The notes under the pieces were generated by a model, which did no database searches, was not told where the DNA came from, and saw only the letters and a program-made list of their open reading frames with translations. A stretch of DNA of 64,000 nucleotides from Sulfurospirillum oryzae (lineage in GTDB: Bacteria > Campylobacterota > Campylobacteria > Campylobacterales > Sulfurospirillaceae): assembly GCF_025770725.1 (NCBI RefSeq), contig NZ_JANZKZ010000005.1, positions 100,115-164,114 of the forward strand, read 5' to 3'. The first letter of the stretch is position 1. Each line of letters opens with the position of its first letter. The translations under genes were made by a program, and so were the position numbers. Shown here piece by piece: positions 8,143 through 17,232 of the stretch.

Positions 8143-10121
8143 TGAAACACGCAACATTAGGGTTTAGAATCTCATTAGGATTTGGGGTTTTAATAGCAAT
8201 CGTTTTAATGATAGGGCTTACAGGTATTATTAATATGCGCACAGCTTCTTCTGATTCTTCACGTTTATCACAGATTTATGTTCCTGAAGTAAGCATTGCT
8301 AACGATATTTTACAAAATGTAAGTCAAGGTAGATACTATATTTTGGCGTTTTCTGACCTTGATGATGAAACGGCTTTGGTGAAAGCAAAGAAAAACTTTG
8401 CTGAGTTGCAAACGAACTTACAAAAAGCCGAAGAGTTAGGTAAAAAGTACTCACTCAAAAAGCTCTTAGAGCATGAAAAAATTGCGGCTAAGGCTTTGGT
8501 TGATTATATGGCTTCGGTTGAGCGTAGTGAAAAAACACTGACTAGAAAGAAAACGCTTGATGCTGCAATGGTAAGCAATGCGGCTCTTTTTCTCAAAAGT
8601 ACAGGTGAGTATCGTCAGTCACAAGAAGATAAATTTTTAAAAGAGATCACTGATAAAGCAGCCCCTTCTGTTTTAAAAGCACGTTATGACAAATTAGATA
8701 ATTTGAGTGATATTCTTGATATCGCAACCTATTCTAGGGTTTATGGACAGCGTGCTCAAGTCGTACGTGATGCTTCGGTATTAGATGGTGCAATCCAAAA
8801 GTTTGATGCCCTTTATAAAGTCATTGCAACGCTAAAAACACATACGGATGATACGACAAATATGGCACAGCTCAATGGAATTGAAGCCGCTGCAAAAGTC
8901 TATGAAACTTCTCTCAGGGGTTTTGTAAGCGTTATGCAAGAGACTGCGGATGAGCAAAAAACACGTATGAAAATCGGTACAGAGCTTAATAGTGCTATTG
9001 ATGCCATTATTGATGATGGCTTTAGTACGATTAGTGAAATCTCCAATGAATCGAGCAATACCCTTGATCGAGCTTCATGGGGTATGATTATTGGTGTTCT
9101 TTTAGGATTAGTTATCAGCGTTGTCATCGCTTTCTTCTTGATCAAAAGCATTGTCAAAGTTGTTGTTGATTCTGTCAAATCACTCTCTGAAGGTACAGCC
9201 CAAGTGGTCAGTGCGAGTGAGCAAATCAGCTCTGCTTCTGTTTCGCTCGCAGAAGGTGCAAGTTCTCAAGCGAGCAGCGTGGAAGAGGTGAGTGCGACCA
9301 TCGAGCAAGCAACCGCTAGTAACAATCAAAATGCAGATAATAGTCGCGAAGCTAATCTGTTAGCGCAACACTCAAATGACGCGGCAAGACTGGGTAACCA
9401 ACAAGTCGGCGACCTTATGATTGCTATGGAAAAAATTACCGATTCATCTCAAAAAATTGCCAAAATCATTAAAACGATTGATGAAATTGCATTCCAAACT
9501 AACCTTTTAGCGCTTAATGCCGCAGTGGAAGCAGCGCGTGCTGGTGAGCATGGTCTTGGTTTTGCTGTTGTAGCCGAAGAGGTGAAAAATCTTGCAGAAC
9601 GTAGTGCTGGGGCTGCAAAAGAGATTACGGGTATCATTGAAGCAAGTATTGATCAAGTGAAGATGGGAACTGAAGTTGCCAATCGTACGAAAGAGTCTTT
9701 TGGTGAGATACTTCTTAGTATTAAAAAGACTTCTGATCTTATTGGTGAGATTGCCATTTCAGCCAAAGAACAAGCTGAGGGCATGAATCAAATTGCTACG
9801 GCAATGGGATCTGTTGATCAGATAACCCAACAAAATGCGTCTGCTTCAGAAGAGACAGCTGCGGCGGCTGAAGAGCTTAATGCACAAGCCATTTCTATGC
9901 TTGAGAGTGTTGCTGAGATCGCTGCTCTTGCTGGGTATGATATGGGAAAAGAGAGTGCTAAAGCCTTTTCAATAAAACGAGTGTCAAGTTCGAGTTTAAG
10001 TATGCCTCCTAAGCGTTTGGTCATGGCTCCGAAAAAAGCAAAACCAAGCTTTTCAACAGCAACCAAACGAAGCAATGAAGAAGTATTCCCTTTAGATGAA
10101 GATGATTTAAAAGAGTTTTAA
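8142..10121 (+). CDS. Methyl-accepting chemotaxis protein with helical periplasmic domain
   Basis: TM1 (about 8-30) and TM2 (about 312-335) bracket a 280-residue all-helical periplasmic region, the size and pattern of an HBM (helical bimodular) sensor. HAMP is short or missing. The cytoplasmic hairpin has the standard tip, [44 protein letters not shown] basic linker and an acidic tail end in DDLKEF, resembling the tails of two other proteins of this cluster. The ATG at 8142 has AGGAGA upstream; a GTG one codon earlier is less likely. As the only receptor inside the cluster it is probably the dedicated input for this CheA. Confidence 0.92.
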   Translation: MKHATLGFRISLGFGVLIAIVLMIGLTGIINMRTASSDSSRLSQIYVPEVSIANDILQNVSQGRYYILAFSDLDDETALVKAKKNFAELQTNLQKAEELGKKYSLKKLLEHEKIAAKALVDYMASVERSEKTLTRKKTLDAAMVSNAALFLKSTGEYRQSQEDKFLKEITDKAAPSVLKARYDKLDNLSDILDIATYSRVYGQRAQVVRDASVLDGAIQKFDALYKVIATLKTHTDDTTNMAQLNGIEAAAKVYETSLRGFVSVMQETADEQKTRMKIGTELNSAIDAIIDDGFSTISEISNESSNTLDRASWGMIIGVLLGLVISVVIAFFLIKSIVKVVVDSVKSLSEGTAQVVSASEQISSASVSLAEGASSQASSVEEVSATIEQATASNNQNADNSREANLLAQHSNDAARLGNQQVGDLMIAMEKITDSSQKIAKIIKTIDEIAFQTNLLALNAAVEAARAGEHGLGFAVVAEEVKNLAERSAGAAKEITGIIEASIDQVKMGTEVANRTKESFGEILLSIKKTSDLIGEIAISAKEQAEGMNQIATAMGSVDQITQQNASASEETAAAAEELNAQAISMLESVAEIAALAGYDMGKESAKAFSIKRVSSSSLSMPPKRLVMAPKKAKPSFSTATKRSNEEVFPLDEDDLKEF

Positions 10122-10130
10122 TGATTTGCT

Positions 10131-10142
10131 TTTACATGTAAA
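10131..10142. repeat. TTTACATGTAAA palindrome, intergenic copy
   Basis: Exact copy 10 nt after the MCP stop codon, in the 57-nt gap before the STAS-like gene. Confidence 0.85.
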
Positions 10143-10178
10143 GCGTAGTGTGAAAAATCTTTTGACTAAGGGTAAGCA

Positions 10179-10448
10179 ATGTGTATAGATGGAGATGTGC
10201 TCGAACTCGATATTGAGATGGACTTAGAAGAGGTAAAAGCGCTTCAAGTTTTCATTAAAGATCGCTTGGATTATGTTGAGGAGATTGTTTTATTGCGTTC
10301 CAAAGACGGCACTCCCTCAACATCAGCACTCTTTTCACTGCTTTTTTGGATTAAACACAAAAAACCTACGATCAAGATTGATTTTATTGAGACGATGAAT
10401 CTTAATCTTGAATCGTATGGCATGATGAACTGGATAGCGCATGAGTAG
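10179..10448 (+). CDS. Small STAS-like protein of the chemosensory cluster
   Basis: The 89-residue protein has an acidic N-terminal half and a segment TSALFSLLFWIKHKKPTIKIDF that resembles the helix-strand of STAS/anti-sigma-antagonist domains. The usual phosphorylatable Ser/Thr context is not clear. Small STAS proteins occur in several chemosensory clusters, where their function is poorly known. Its stop overlaps the cheA start (ATGAGTAG), so translation is coupled to cheA. The STAS assignment is a low-certainty inference; that it is a gene is fairly sure from coupling and position. Confidence 0.6.
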   Translation: MCIDGDVLELDIEMDLEEVKALQVFIKDRLDYVEEIVLLRSKDGTPSTSALFSLLFWIKHKKPTIKIDFIETMNLNLESYGMMNWIAHE

Positions 10449-12477
10449 AGAAAAACTAAGACAAATTTTTATCGAAGAGGCGAATGAGATTATCGAGAAG
10501 ATGGATATTGATATCTTCAATTATGAAGAATCTCCAAGTGATAAAGCCCTGCTCAATGAAATTTTTAGAGGTGTCCATACGCTCAAAGGCAGTGCTAATG
10601 CTTTTAACTTTTCGCATCTTGGTGAGTTTGTTCACCATTTTGAAGATGTCTTAGACTACTTTAGAAGCAGTGATGCCATTCCTCATAGTCATGATGTCGA
10701 TCTTTTTTTAGAGAGTGTCAATGTCATTAAAGAGACACTTTTTTGTGAAGTAGAGGGTAGTACTGAGTTACCTAGCAGTTATGCGGTATGTTTAGAAAAA
10801 ATCCAAAAAATTCTTTTACATGTAAACGATTTGAAAGAACCAGCAGAAAGTTCTACCAACGATCTCTCTTTGGAGTTTGGTAACGATACTTTTTGCAAAA
10901 CACCAACGACTGTGTGTAATGAAGAGGCGTTTTTAAATGAGTTACAAACAGATGAAACACTCTTTAAAATTACGCTAACGCTTGATGAAGATATTTATCT
11001 GCGTGGATTTGACCACTTCTTATTTTTCAAAAATCTTTTACATGTAGGAAAAATTTTAGCATCCTTTTGGAGTTTTCCTGAGCATTTAGACGAAGAGCCA
11101 TTTGATGTCGAACGCAATGCCATTAAAGAGGTCAACATTTATCTTGCAAGTCGTAAAGATCGTGAGAGCATTGCTGATGTCTTTGCTTTTTTGGATGAAA
11201 CAGAGTTTTCCATCCATGAAGTGAAAGGTGTCAACCCTATTGATGAGATAACACCAAATATTGTCGAGGCGCAAAAAAGTGCTACTGTGGAAGAGAAGGA
11301 AGATGCCAAGAAAAGCAGTGTTGTGCCTAAAAACTTTCTCAAAATTGATGCACTTAAATTAGACGAACTCTTTGATTCCATTGGAGAGCTTGTAATCGCA
11401 CAAAATTACTTAGGCGAAAATACCAAAATCAAAGCAATTCAAGATTCAGAAGTGACTAAAACGATTGAAAATCTCTCCAAAATTACACGTCTTATTCAAA
11501 ATCGCGTCATGTCGTTGCGTATGATCCCTATTCGTGATACGTTTGAGAAAATGAAGAGAGTGGCACGCGACTCATCTAAAAAAGTGAACAAGCCAATCCA
11601 CCTTGCCTTAGAAGGCGAAGAGACAGAAATCGATAAAACAATGGTCGAAGCACTCTCTGATCCTTTGGTTCATATCATTCGCAATGCGATTGACCATGGC
11701 ATTGAGAGCAGCGTGGAAGAGCGCCTAAAAGCGGGTAAAAGTGAAGAAGGGCAAGTAACGCTAAAAGCCTACCATCGTGGTGGGAATATTATCATTGAAG
11801 TAAGAGATGATGGACGTGGAATTGATAAAGTAAAAGTTTACCAAAAAGCGTTAGAAAAAGGGATTGTAGCAAAAGATGAGGAGCTGAGTGAATCCCAAGT
11901 CTATGGACTTATTATGCAACCCGGTTTCTCGACGGCTGATGTGGTAAGTGATATCTCAGGACGAGGTGTTGGGCTTGATGTTGTAAAAACAGCTATTGAA
12001 GCCGTACGCGGTAAAATTGATATTAGTTCCGAAGAAGGCAAAGGCACAACATTTTGCATCGTGTTACCACTGACTTTAGCCATTATTGATGGCATGATTG
12101 TACGATCTAATGAGAAGATTTTTATTATTCCAACACTTTGTATTACCGAGTCTTTTAGACCACAACAAGAGAGTGTTCATAGTGCTAGGGGGCAAGAAGA
12201 GTTTGTGCAGTTACGCTCTGAGCTTTTACCGATTGTGCGACTTGGACGTGTTTTAGAACTGGATGAATGTATGCCAAATCCGTGGGAATCCACACTCGTT
12301 TGCATTGAAAATGTAAGAGGTAAATTTGCGCTTCTTGTGGATGAACTTGTTGGACGGCAACAGGTGGTCATAAAGACATTAGGCGGGTTCTTGGCAAAAA
12401 CCGAAGGAGTAAGTGGAGGAGCTGTTATGGGCAATGGCGAAATAGCTCTGATCTTAAACGTTGAAGAGTTGTACTGA
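10441..12477 (+). CDS. cheA: CheA chemotaxis histidine kinase
   Basis: The order is an HPt domain with phospho-acceptor H46 in GVHTLKGSA, a linker, a middle domain (about 175-270, starting FKITLTLDEDIYLRGFDHFLF) unlike the E. coli CheY-binding P2, the dimerisation domain from KIDALKLDELFDSIGELV, the ATPase domain with HIIRNAIDHGIE (N box), DDGRGID (G1) and GRGVGLDVVK (G2), and a CheW-like C-terminus. All catalytic residues are visible. It would take signals from the adjacent MCP and CheW and phosphorylate the CheY-like proteins and CheB. There is no fused C-terminal receiver, unlike the main CheA of Campylobacter. It overlaps the STAS-like gene by 8 nt and cheR by 1 nt. Confidence 0.95.
   Translation: MSREKLRQIFIEEANEIIEKMDIDIFNYEESPSDKALLNEIFRGVHTLKGSANAFNFSHLGEFVHHFEDVLDYFRSSDAIPHSHDVDLFLESVNVIKETLFCEVEGSTELPSSYAVCLEKIQKILLHVNDLKEPAESSTNDLSLEFGNDTFCKTPTTVCNEEAFLNELQTDETLFKITLTLDEDIYLRGFDHFLFFKNLLHVGKILASFWSFPEHLDEEPFDVERNAIKEVNIYLASRKDRESIADVFAFLDETEFSIHEVKGVNPIDEITPNIVEAQKSATVEEKEDAKKSSVVPKNFLKIDALKLDELFDSIGELVIAQNYLGENTKIKAIQDSEVTKTIENLSKITRLIQNRVMSLRMIPIRDTFEKMKRVARDSSKKVNKPIHLALEGEETEIDKTMVEALSDPLVHIIRNAIDHGIESSVEERLKAGKSEEGQVTLKAYHRGGNIIIEVRDDGRGIDKVKVYQKALEKGIVAKDEELSESQVYGLIMQPGFSTADVVSDISGRGVGLDVVKTAIEAVRGKIDISSEEGKGTTFCIVLPLTLAIIDGMIVRSNEKIFIIPTLCITESFRPQQESVHSARGQEEFVQLRSELLPIVRLGRVLELDECMPNPWESTLVCIENVRGKFALLVDELVGRQQVVIKTLGGFLAKTEGVSGGAVMGNGEIALILNVEELY
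10815..10826. repeat. TTTACATGTAAA palindrome inside cheA
   Basis: Exact copy, read in the frame tta-cat-gta-aac (LHVN), in the linker between HPt and the middle domain. A one-sided copy occurs at 11037. Confidence 0.85.
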
Positions 12478-13304
12478 TGCAGCGGCTTGTCTTAAGGCGT
12501 AAAGAATTTTCCCTTTTTCAAGCATTTATTTATAAAAATATTGGTATTTCTTTAGGCGATCATAAAATCTATCTGGTGCAAGCAAGGCTTGCTAAGAGGG
12601 TTAAACAATTAGGGCTTGAGAGTTTTGGAGAGTATTACGATTTTTTAGTGGCAGATAGAAAGGGTGGCGAGCTTGAATACCTCTCTTCACTTATTTCAAC
12701 CAACGTTACCTCTTTTTTTCGAGAGCACAAACAGTGGGAGTTTTTAAAAAGCCATCTTGCTTCTATTTTAGAGCGTTCGGGTGGACGGTTACGCATCTGG
12801 TCAGCGGCGTGTTCGAGTGGGGAAGAGCCTTATAGCATTGCGATGTTTTTAGCTGAACATCTTCCCAATATGACGCAATATGATATAAAGATTTTAGCAA
12901 CGGATGTTTCGCCAAAAGTGCTCAAGATTGCAATGTCAGGAATGTATAGTCAAAAAGCGTGTATGTCTTTAAGCGATGAGTATTTACGAAAGTATTTTTC
13001 ACCTGTACTGGTGGAAAATGAGGCATATTATCAAATCAGTGACATGCTTAAAAAACAGATTATTTTTAGAGAGTTTAACCTTGTGACAGGAGATTATGAT
13101 CTGTTTGCGCAAAAAGCGTTTGACATCATCTTTTGTCGCAATGTCATGATCTATTTTGATAGACCAACTCAAAACAAATTAGTCGATCGGTTTCATGCCA
13201 TCTTGGCAAAAGAAGGGCATCTTTTTATCGGAAGTTCAGAAGCACTCACCGATATGAAAAAAGAGTTTAAATCTAAAAGTGCTTCAATCTATCAAAAGGC
13301 GTAA
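12477..13304 (+). CDS. cheR: CheR chemoreceptor methyltransferase
   Basis: The N-terminal helical CheR domain includes the TSLVTNVTSFFRE-like segment ISTNVTSFFREHKQWEFL (about 72-89). The SAM-binding core has RIWSAACSSGEEPYSIAM, ILATDVS for the ribose-binding acid, and IIFCRNVMIYFD. It transfers methyl groups from S-adenosylmethionine to receptor glutamates for adaptation. At 275 residues it is normal length. It starts in the cheA stop (TGATG). Confidence 0.95.
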   Translation: MQRLVLRRKEFSLFQAFIYKNIGISLGDHKIYLVQARLAKRVKQLGLESFGEYYDFLVADRKGGELEYLSSLISTNVTSFFREHKQWEFLKSHLASILERSGGRLRIWSAACSSGEEPYSIAMFLAEHLPNMTQYDIKILATDVSPKVLKIAMSGMYSQKACMSLSDEYLRKYFSPVLVENEAYYQISDMLKKQIIFREFNLVTGDYDLFAQKAFDIIFCRNVMIYFDRPTQNKLVDRFHAILAKEGHLFIGSSEALTDMKKEFKSKSASIYQKA

Positions 13305-13305
13305 T

Positions 13306-14217
13306 ATGAGCGAGAATAGAAACTTTGATAATGTCAGTGATGCTATTTTACTGGAAGAGGTAAAACGTAGATTCGATCAAAAAAACAGTACGCTTGAAGA
13401 GATGGAATTTTTAACCAAAAAACTCTATCTTCTCAATGAAAAACTCAAAGAGCATGACTCAATCAAGGGTGAGTTTTTATCGCTGATTAAAAACGTTTTC
13501 AATAATCCCCTTAGCTCCTTGCTCAACCTCTCTTCGATGATGCGTAAAAATCAAGATACTCCCAAAACGCAGCAAATGAAAATTCTTTTGGATATGGAGT
13601 TACGCAAATTAGATTTTCAGCTCAATAATATTTTTACTGCCGCGGAGATCGAAGCAGGAGAGATTGCTAATTATTGGAGTGAAGTCGATTTACGCCTGCT
13701 TATCGATGAGGTCAAGGAATCATTTAACTATCTCATTGAAGAGAAAGAGCTTCGTTTTGATGTCGATATTTCACTAGACCATTTGATTGTCAGTGATGCG
13801 AAGAAGTTGAATACTATCTTTTCTAATCTTATTTCCAATGCGTGTGAGTATTCGTTCCGAGGTAATAAGGTTGCGATTCATGCAAGAATATATAATGAAA
13901 TATTAGTGATAAGTATTGGCAATGTGGGCGATATTATTGAAAAAAAGGACAAAAAAGAGATCTTTAGTCGTTTTAAAAAAGTAAGAGGACGATACAGTAA
14001 AGCGCGAGAAGGTGTTGATGGTTTAGGATTGGGACTTAGTATTGTGGGCTCTTTGGTAGAGTCGTTAGATGGAGAAGTGGATTATGACTCATCCGAGAGC
14101 GAGACTGTGTTTACCCTTCGCATGAAACTTCAAGATCAAAAAAAAGCTGAAGCACTGATGAGTGAGAGTGCCAATGAATTTATGTTTGACGACACGCAAG
14201 AGATGAAAGAGTTTTGA
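13306..14217 (+). CDS. Degenerate (pseudo) histidine kinase of the chemosensory cluster
   Basis: The 303-residue cytoplasmic protein has a HisKA-like helix pair (about 50-115) and an ATPase domain (about 145-285). Where active kinases have S-H-E-L-R-T-P-L, this one reads K-N-V-F-N-N-P-L: the phospho-acceptor His is Asn63. The N box (SNLISNACEYS) and G2 box (GLGLGLSIV) look intact, but the G1 region (SIGNVGDII) lacks the usual Asp-x-Gly. It ends in an acidic tail, DDTQEMKEF. The ATG at 13306 is one nt after the cheR stop. It may be a scaffold, a phosphatase or an ATP-sensing partner of the array; it cannot autophosphorylate on the usual residue. Confidence 0.8.
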   Translation: MSENRNFDNVSDAILLEEVKRRFDQKNSTLEEMEFLTKKLYLLNEKLKEHDSIKGEFLSLIKNVFNNPLSSLLNLSSMMRKNQDTPKTQQMKILLDMELRKLDFQLNNIFTAAEIEAGEIANYWSEVDLRLLIDEVKESFNYLIEEKELRFDVDISLDHLIVSDAKKLNTIFSNLISNACEYSFRGNKVAIHARIYNEILVISIGNVGDIIEKKDKKEIFSRFKKVRGRYSKAREGVDGLGLGLSIVGSLVESLDGEVDYDSSESETVFTLRMKLQDQKKAEALMSESANEFMFDDTQEMKEF

Positions 14218-14684
14218 TGCTGCCTCGCAAATTTATCCATGTTGGAGAGATTTTTGTTGGCATTAAACCGACCGAGATTATCACTGTGCTTGGCTCCTGC
14301 GTAGGTGTATGCTTGTATGATAAGGTGGAAATGATCGGAGGCATGAATCATTACTTGTTGCCATTATGGAACGGAAATGGGTTGGAAAGCCCAAAATATG
14401 GCAATATTGCGATTCCAAAATTGATTGAAAACATGGAAAATATTGGGTGTCTTAGATGCAATATGGAAGCAAAGATTTTTGGGGGTGCCAATATTCATCG
14501 ATCAAACTCAGAGGGACAGCTTATTGGACAGAAAAATATCTTGATTGCAAAAGAGATTTTAAGACAGTGGAGTATTCCCATTAAAGCGGAAGATACGGGT
14601 GGCAATAATGGTAGACGCATTATGATGATCAGTGATGCCAATCGTATCATTCTCAAATACGTTCAGAACGAGATTATGGAATGA
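14217..14684 (+). CDS. cheD: CheD receptor glutamine deamidase
   Basis: The CheD signature is clear: TVLGSCVGVCLYD with the catalytic Cys, GGMNHYLLP with the catalytic His, and a Thr in AEDTGGNNGR. It deamidates receptor glutamines and in some bacteria partners with CheC, which is encoded at 19574. ATG 14217 overlaps the previous stop by one base; a TTG codon just before it is unlikely to be used. Its stop overlaps the cheB start as ATGA. Confidence 0.93.
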   Translation: MLPRKFIHVGEIFVGIKPTEIITVLGSCVGVCLYDKVEMIGGMNHYLLPLWNGNGLESPKYGNIAIPKLIENMENIGCLRCNMEAKIFGGANIHRSNSEGQLIGQKNILIAKEILRQWSIPIKAEDTGGNNGRRIMMISDANRIILKYVQNEIME

Positions 14685-15709
14685 TTCGCGTTTTAATTGT
14701 GGATGATAGCGCCACGGCACGGCATATTTTAAGAGAAATCTTAGAGAGTGATGCAAGACTTGAAGTGATCGGTTTGGCGGCTGATGCTTACATTGCACGT
14801 GATATGATTGTAGAGCTAAAGCCAGATGTTATCTGTTTGGATGTCGAGATGCCACGTATGGATGGAGTCACTTTTTTGCAGAAGTTGATGTTGCATTATC
14901 CTACACCGGTTGTGATGGTTTCTTCTTTGACACGCGCCAGTGCCCGCATTACGCTAGATGCACTTGAAGCAGGTGCTGTGGACTATGTGGCAAAGCCGCA
15001 TTCACACATTTACGATGGCAAGGAGATGCTGAAAGATGAGTTGATCCAGAAGGTGATTAATGCCTCTTATGCGAGAGTGCAAAAAAAAATCCCTATGGCT
15101 CAGAAGAAGAGCTATTTTACAAGTCTTGCAGAGACAACCCATAAAGTGATTGCTATCGGTTCTAGCACGGGTGGAACGGAAGCACTCAAGGTTGTGCTTG
15201 GAGGACTTCCCAAAAACGCTCCTGCCATATTGGTTGTGCAACACATGCCTCAAAGTTTTCTTGAATCTTTTGCTTTAAGGCTCAATCAACTATGTGCCAT
15301 TGATGTAAAGATTGCACAGCATGGAGAGTTTTTGCAGACGGGCACAGCCTACATTGCGCAAGGAAGCAAACACATGGTGCTTAGGCGTTCGGGGGCTAGT
15401 TATTTTATTGAAATTGGTATAGGTGAAAAAGTGAGTGGACACTGCCCAAGTGTCGATGTTCTTTTTAATTCGGTTGCAAAAGTTGCAGGAAGCAATGCCG
15501 TAGGAGTCATTTTAACAGGGATGGGAAGCGATGGTGCACGGGGAATGTTGCACATGCACGAAGCGGGTGCTAAAACCATTGCTCAGTCTGAAGAGAGTTG
15601 TGTTGTTTTTGGAATGCCTAAAGAAGCAATACGTTTAGGTGGTGTCGATAGAGTGTCTCCACTGGGAGAGATAAGTCAAGACATTGTAAATCTATTAAAA
15701 AGTGAGTAA
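14681..15709 (+). CDS. cheB: CheB receptor methylesterase
   Basis: The receiver domain (1-120) has D8-D9 and phospho-acceptor D54 in CLDVEMPRMDG. The methylesterase domain (about 150-340) has the catalytic Ser in GSSTGGTEAL, His in QHMPQSF, and Asp in TGMGSDGARGM. It removes methyl groups added by CheR when phosphorylated by CheA. The length of 342 residues is standard. Translation is coupled to cheD through ATGA. Confidence 0.96.
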   Translation: MIRVLIVDDSATARHILREILESDARLEVIGLAADAYIARDMIVELKPDVICLDVEMPRMDGVTFLQKLMLHYPTPVVMVSSLTRASARITLDALEAGAVDYVAKPHSHIYDGKEMLKDELIQKVINASYARVQKKIPMAQKKSYFTSLAETTHKVIAIGSSTGGTEALKVVLGGLPKNAPAILVVQHMPQSFLESFALRLNQLCAIDVKIAQHGEFLQTGTAYIAQGSKHMVLRRSGASYFIEIGIGEKVSGHCPSVDVLFNSVAKVAGSNAVGVILTGMGSDGARGMLHMHEAGAKTIAQSEESCVVFGMPKEAIRLGGVDRVSPLGEISQDIVNLLKSE

Positions 15710-15714
15710 CAGCA

Positions 15715-17232
15715 ATGGTAGAAGATTTTTTTAATAAAAAGCCGTCTATTGTTTTAATAGGTAATGCTGTACATAACCCTGCATTGATAGAAAAGGCGCA
15801 AACACTGTGTAATCATGTTTTTAAAGTTCAAACTTCTGATGAACTTCTCAATATTGTGTATCTCAATTACCCTAATATTATCTTTGGATCAGTTTCGCAT
15901 GAAGATACTTTTTATCTTGATGCAATTTCTTGGATTAAAAAACTCAAAATCAACACCTATATAGTGCTTTATTTTGAAGAGAAACATACACTTCATTTAA
16001 AAGAAATTATGGATCTAAAATGCCAGAGGTATTGTTATACAGATTCTACGCAAGCATCGGTTTTGACAGAATTAGAAGAGAGTGTGGCTATGGCACTTCA
16101 TGATACCGTGTATCATGGATTCAAGGCATATTTTCATGCTTTTGTTGAACATTCAATTGTCTCAAAATCTGATCTTGAAGGTAATATCACATTTATCAAC
16201 GAGAATTTTACGAAAATTACAGGCTATACCAAAGAAGAGATTCTGGGCAAGAACCATAATATTTTAAAACACCCTAGCAATGACAATGAAATTTATAAAG
16301 ATTTATGGGATACCATCACTAAGGGAAAAGTCTGGAGGGAGCGAGTTCTTAATCGAAATAAAGATGGCAGTGACTTTTGGGCAGATACGATTATCATACC
16401 TTTTAAAGATGAAATTACGGGAGAGATATTAGAATATTTGGCCATTAGGCGAGATATTACGCAGCTTTTAATAGAAAAAAAAGCCATTATGGCAAAACAG
16501 ATACACGCCGATGAAGAGATGAAACTTTCAGAAGCTAAAGATGCATTTTTGATTTTGTTTACGCATGAACTTAAAACACCACTCAATGCGATTTTGAATT
16601 TCTCACAGTACCTTTACAAACACATGCCCCATATTGATGAAGTACCAAAAGCTAAACGACTTTATCTTTTAGATCAAATCTATAAGAGTGCCACTTCTAT
16701 GTTAGAGAATGTTACGAACATCTTAGACTTAGGAAAATTGCGCAACCAAAAATTGCATTATAATTTAACACTCTTTAATGTCAAGGAAAGTATTTTAGAT
16801 GTGATTGAAAAGCATGGATCTTTGGCAATTGAGCATAAACGCACGATGTTGTTTCAAAGTGATGGGAGTGATCCTTTTATTACGAGTGATGAGTATCGGT
16901 TTAAGCAGATTCTCTCCAATATTATCTCCAATGCCATTAAATATGGACATACCATTGTTGAGATTTTTTTAATTTCGGATAACGAAAAAATTGAGGTTAT
17001 TGTGCAAGATGATGGTAAAGGGATTAAAGATAAAGAGGAAGTGTTTGAGCTTTACACCCAAAGTTCTTCAGGTCTTAGCAGTATTGAAAAAAAAGGTACA
17101 GGGATCGGGCTTCATTTTGTAAAGCTACTATGTGAAGGTATGGGACTGGAGTATAAAATAGAAGATTCACTAACCCTTGGTGGGGCAAAATTTATTTTAA
17201 CCAAGCGATTGAAGGAGCAAAAAAATGTATAA
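15715..17232 (+). CDS. PAS-domain histidine kinase with receiver-like N-terminus
   Basis: The N-terminal 120 residues look like a receiver fold without its phospho-acceptor (NIIFGSVSHED at the usual Asp position). A PAS domain follows (about 140-255: DLEGNITFINENFTKITGYTKEEILGKNH, then the PAC segment), then HisKA with intact H284 in FTHELKTPLNAIL and an HATPase domain with NIISNAIKYG, DDGKGI and GTGIGLHFVK. It has no transmembrane segment, so it senses a cytoplasmic or array-derived cue. Its stop overlaps the start of the response regulator at 17225, the likely partner. An additional two-component branch is thus embedded in the chemosensory cluster. Confidence 0.88.
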   Translation: MVEDFFNKKPSIVLIGNAVHNPALIEKAQTLCNHVFKVQTSDELLNIVYLNYPNIIFGSVSHEDTFYLDAISWIKKLKINTYIVLYFEEKHTLHLKEIMDLKCQRYCYTDSTQASVLTELEESVAMALHDTVYHGFKAYFHAFVEHSIVSKSDLEGNITFINENFTKITGYTKEEILGKNHNILKHPSNDNEIYKDLWDTITKGKVWRERVLNRNKDGSDFWADTIIIPFKDEITGEILEYLAIRRDITQLLIEKKAIMAKQIHADEEMKLSEAKDAFLILFTHELKTPLNAILNFSQYLYKHMPHIDEVPKAKRLYLLDQIYKSATSMLENVTNILDLGKLRNQKLHYNLTLFNVKESILDVIEKHGSLAIEHKRTMLFQSDGSDPFITSDEYRFKQILSNIISNAIKYGHTIVEIFLISDNEKIEVIVQDDGKGIKDKEEVFELYTQSSSGLSSIEKKGTGIGLHFVKLLCEGMGLEYKIEDSLTLGGAKFILTKRLKEQKNV

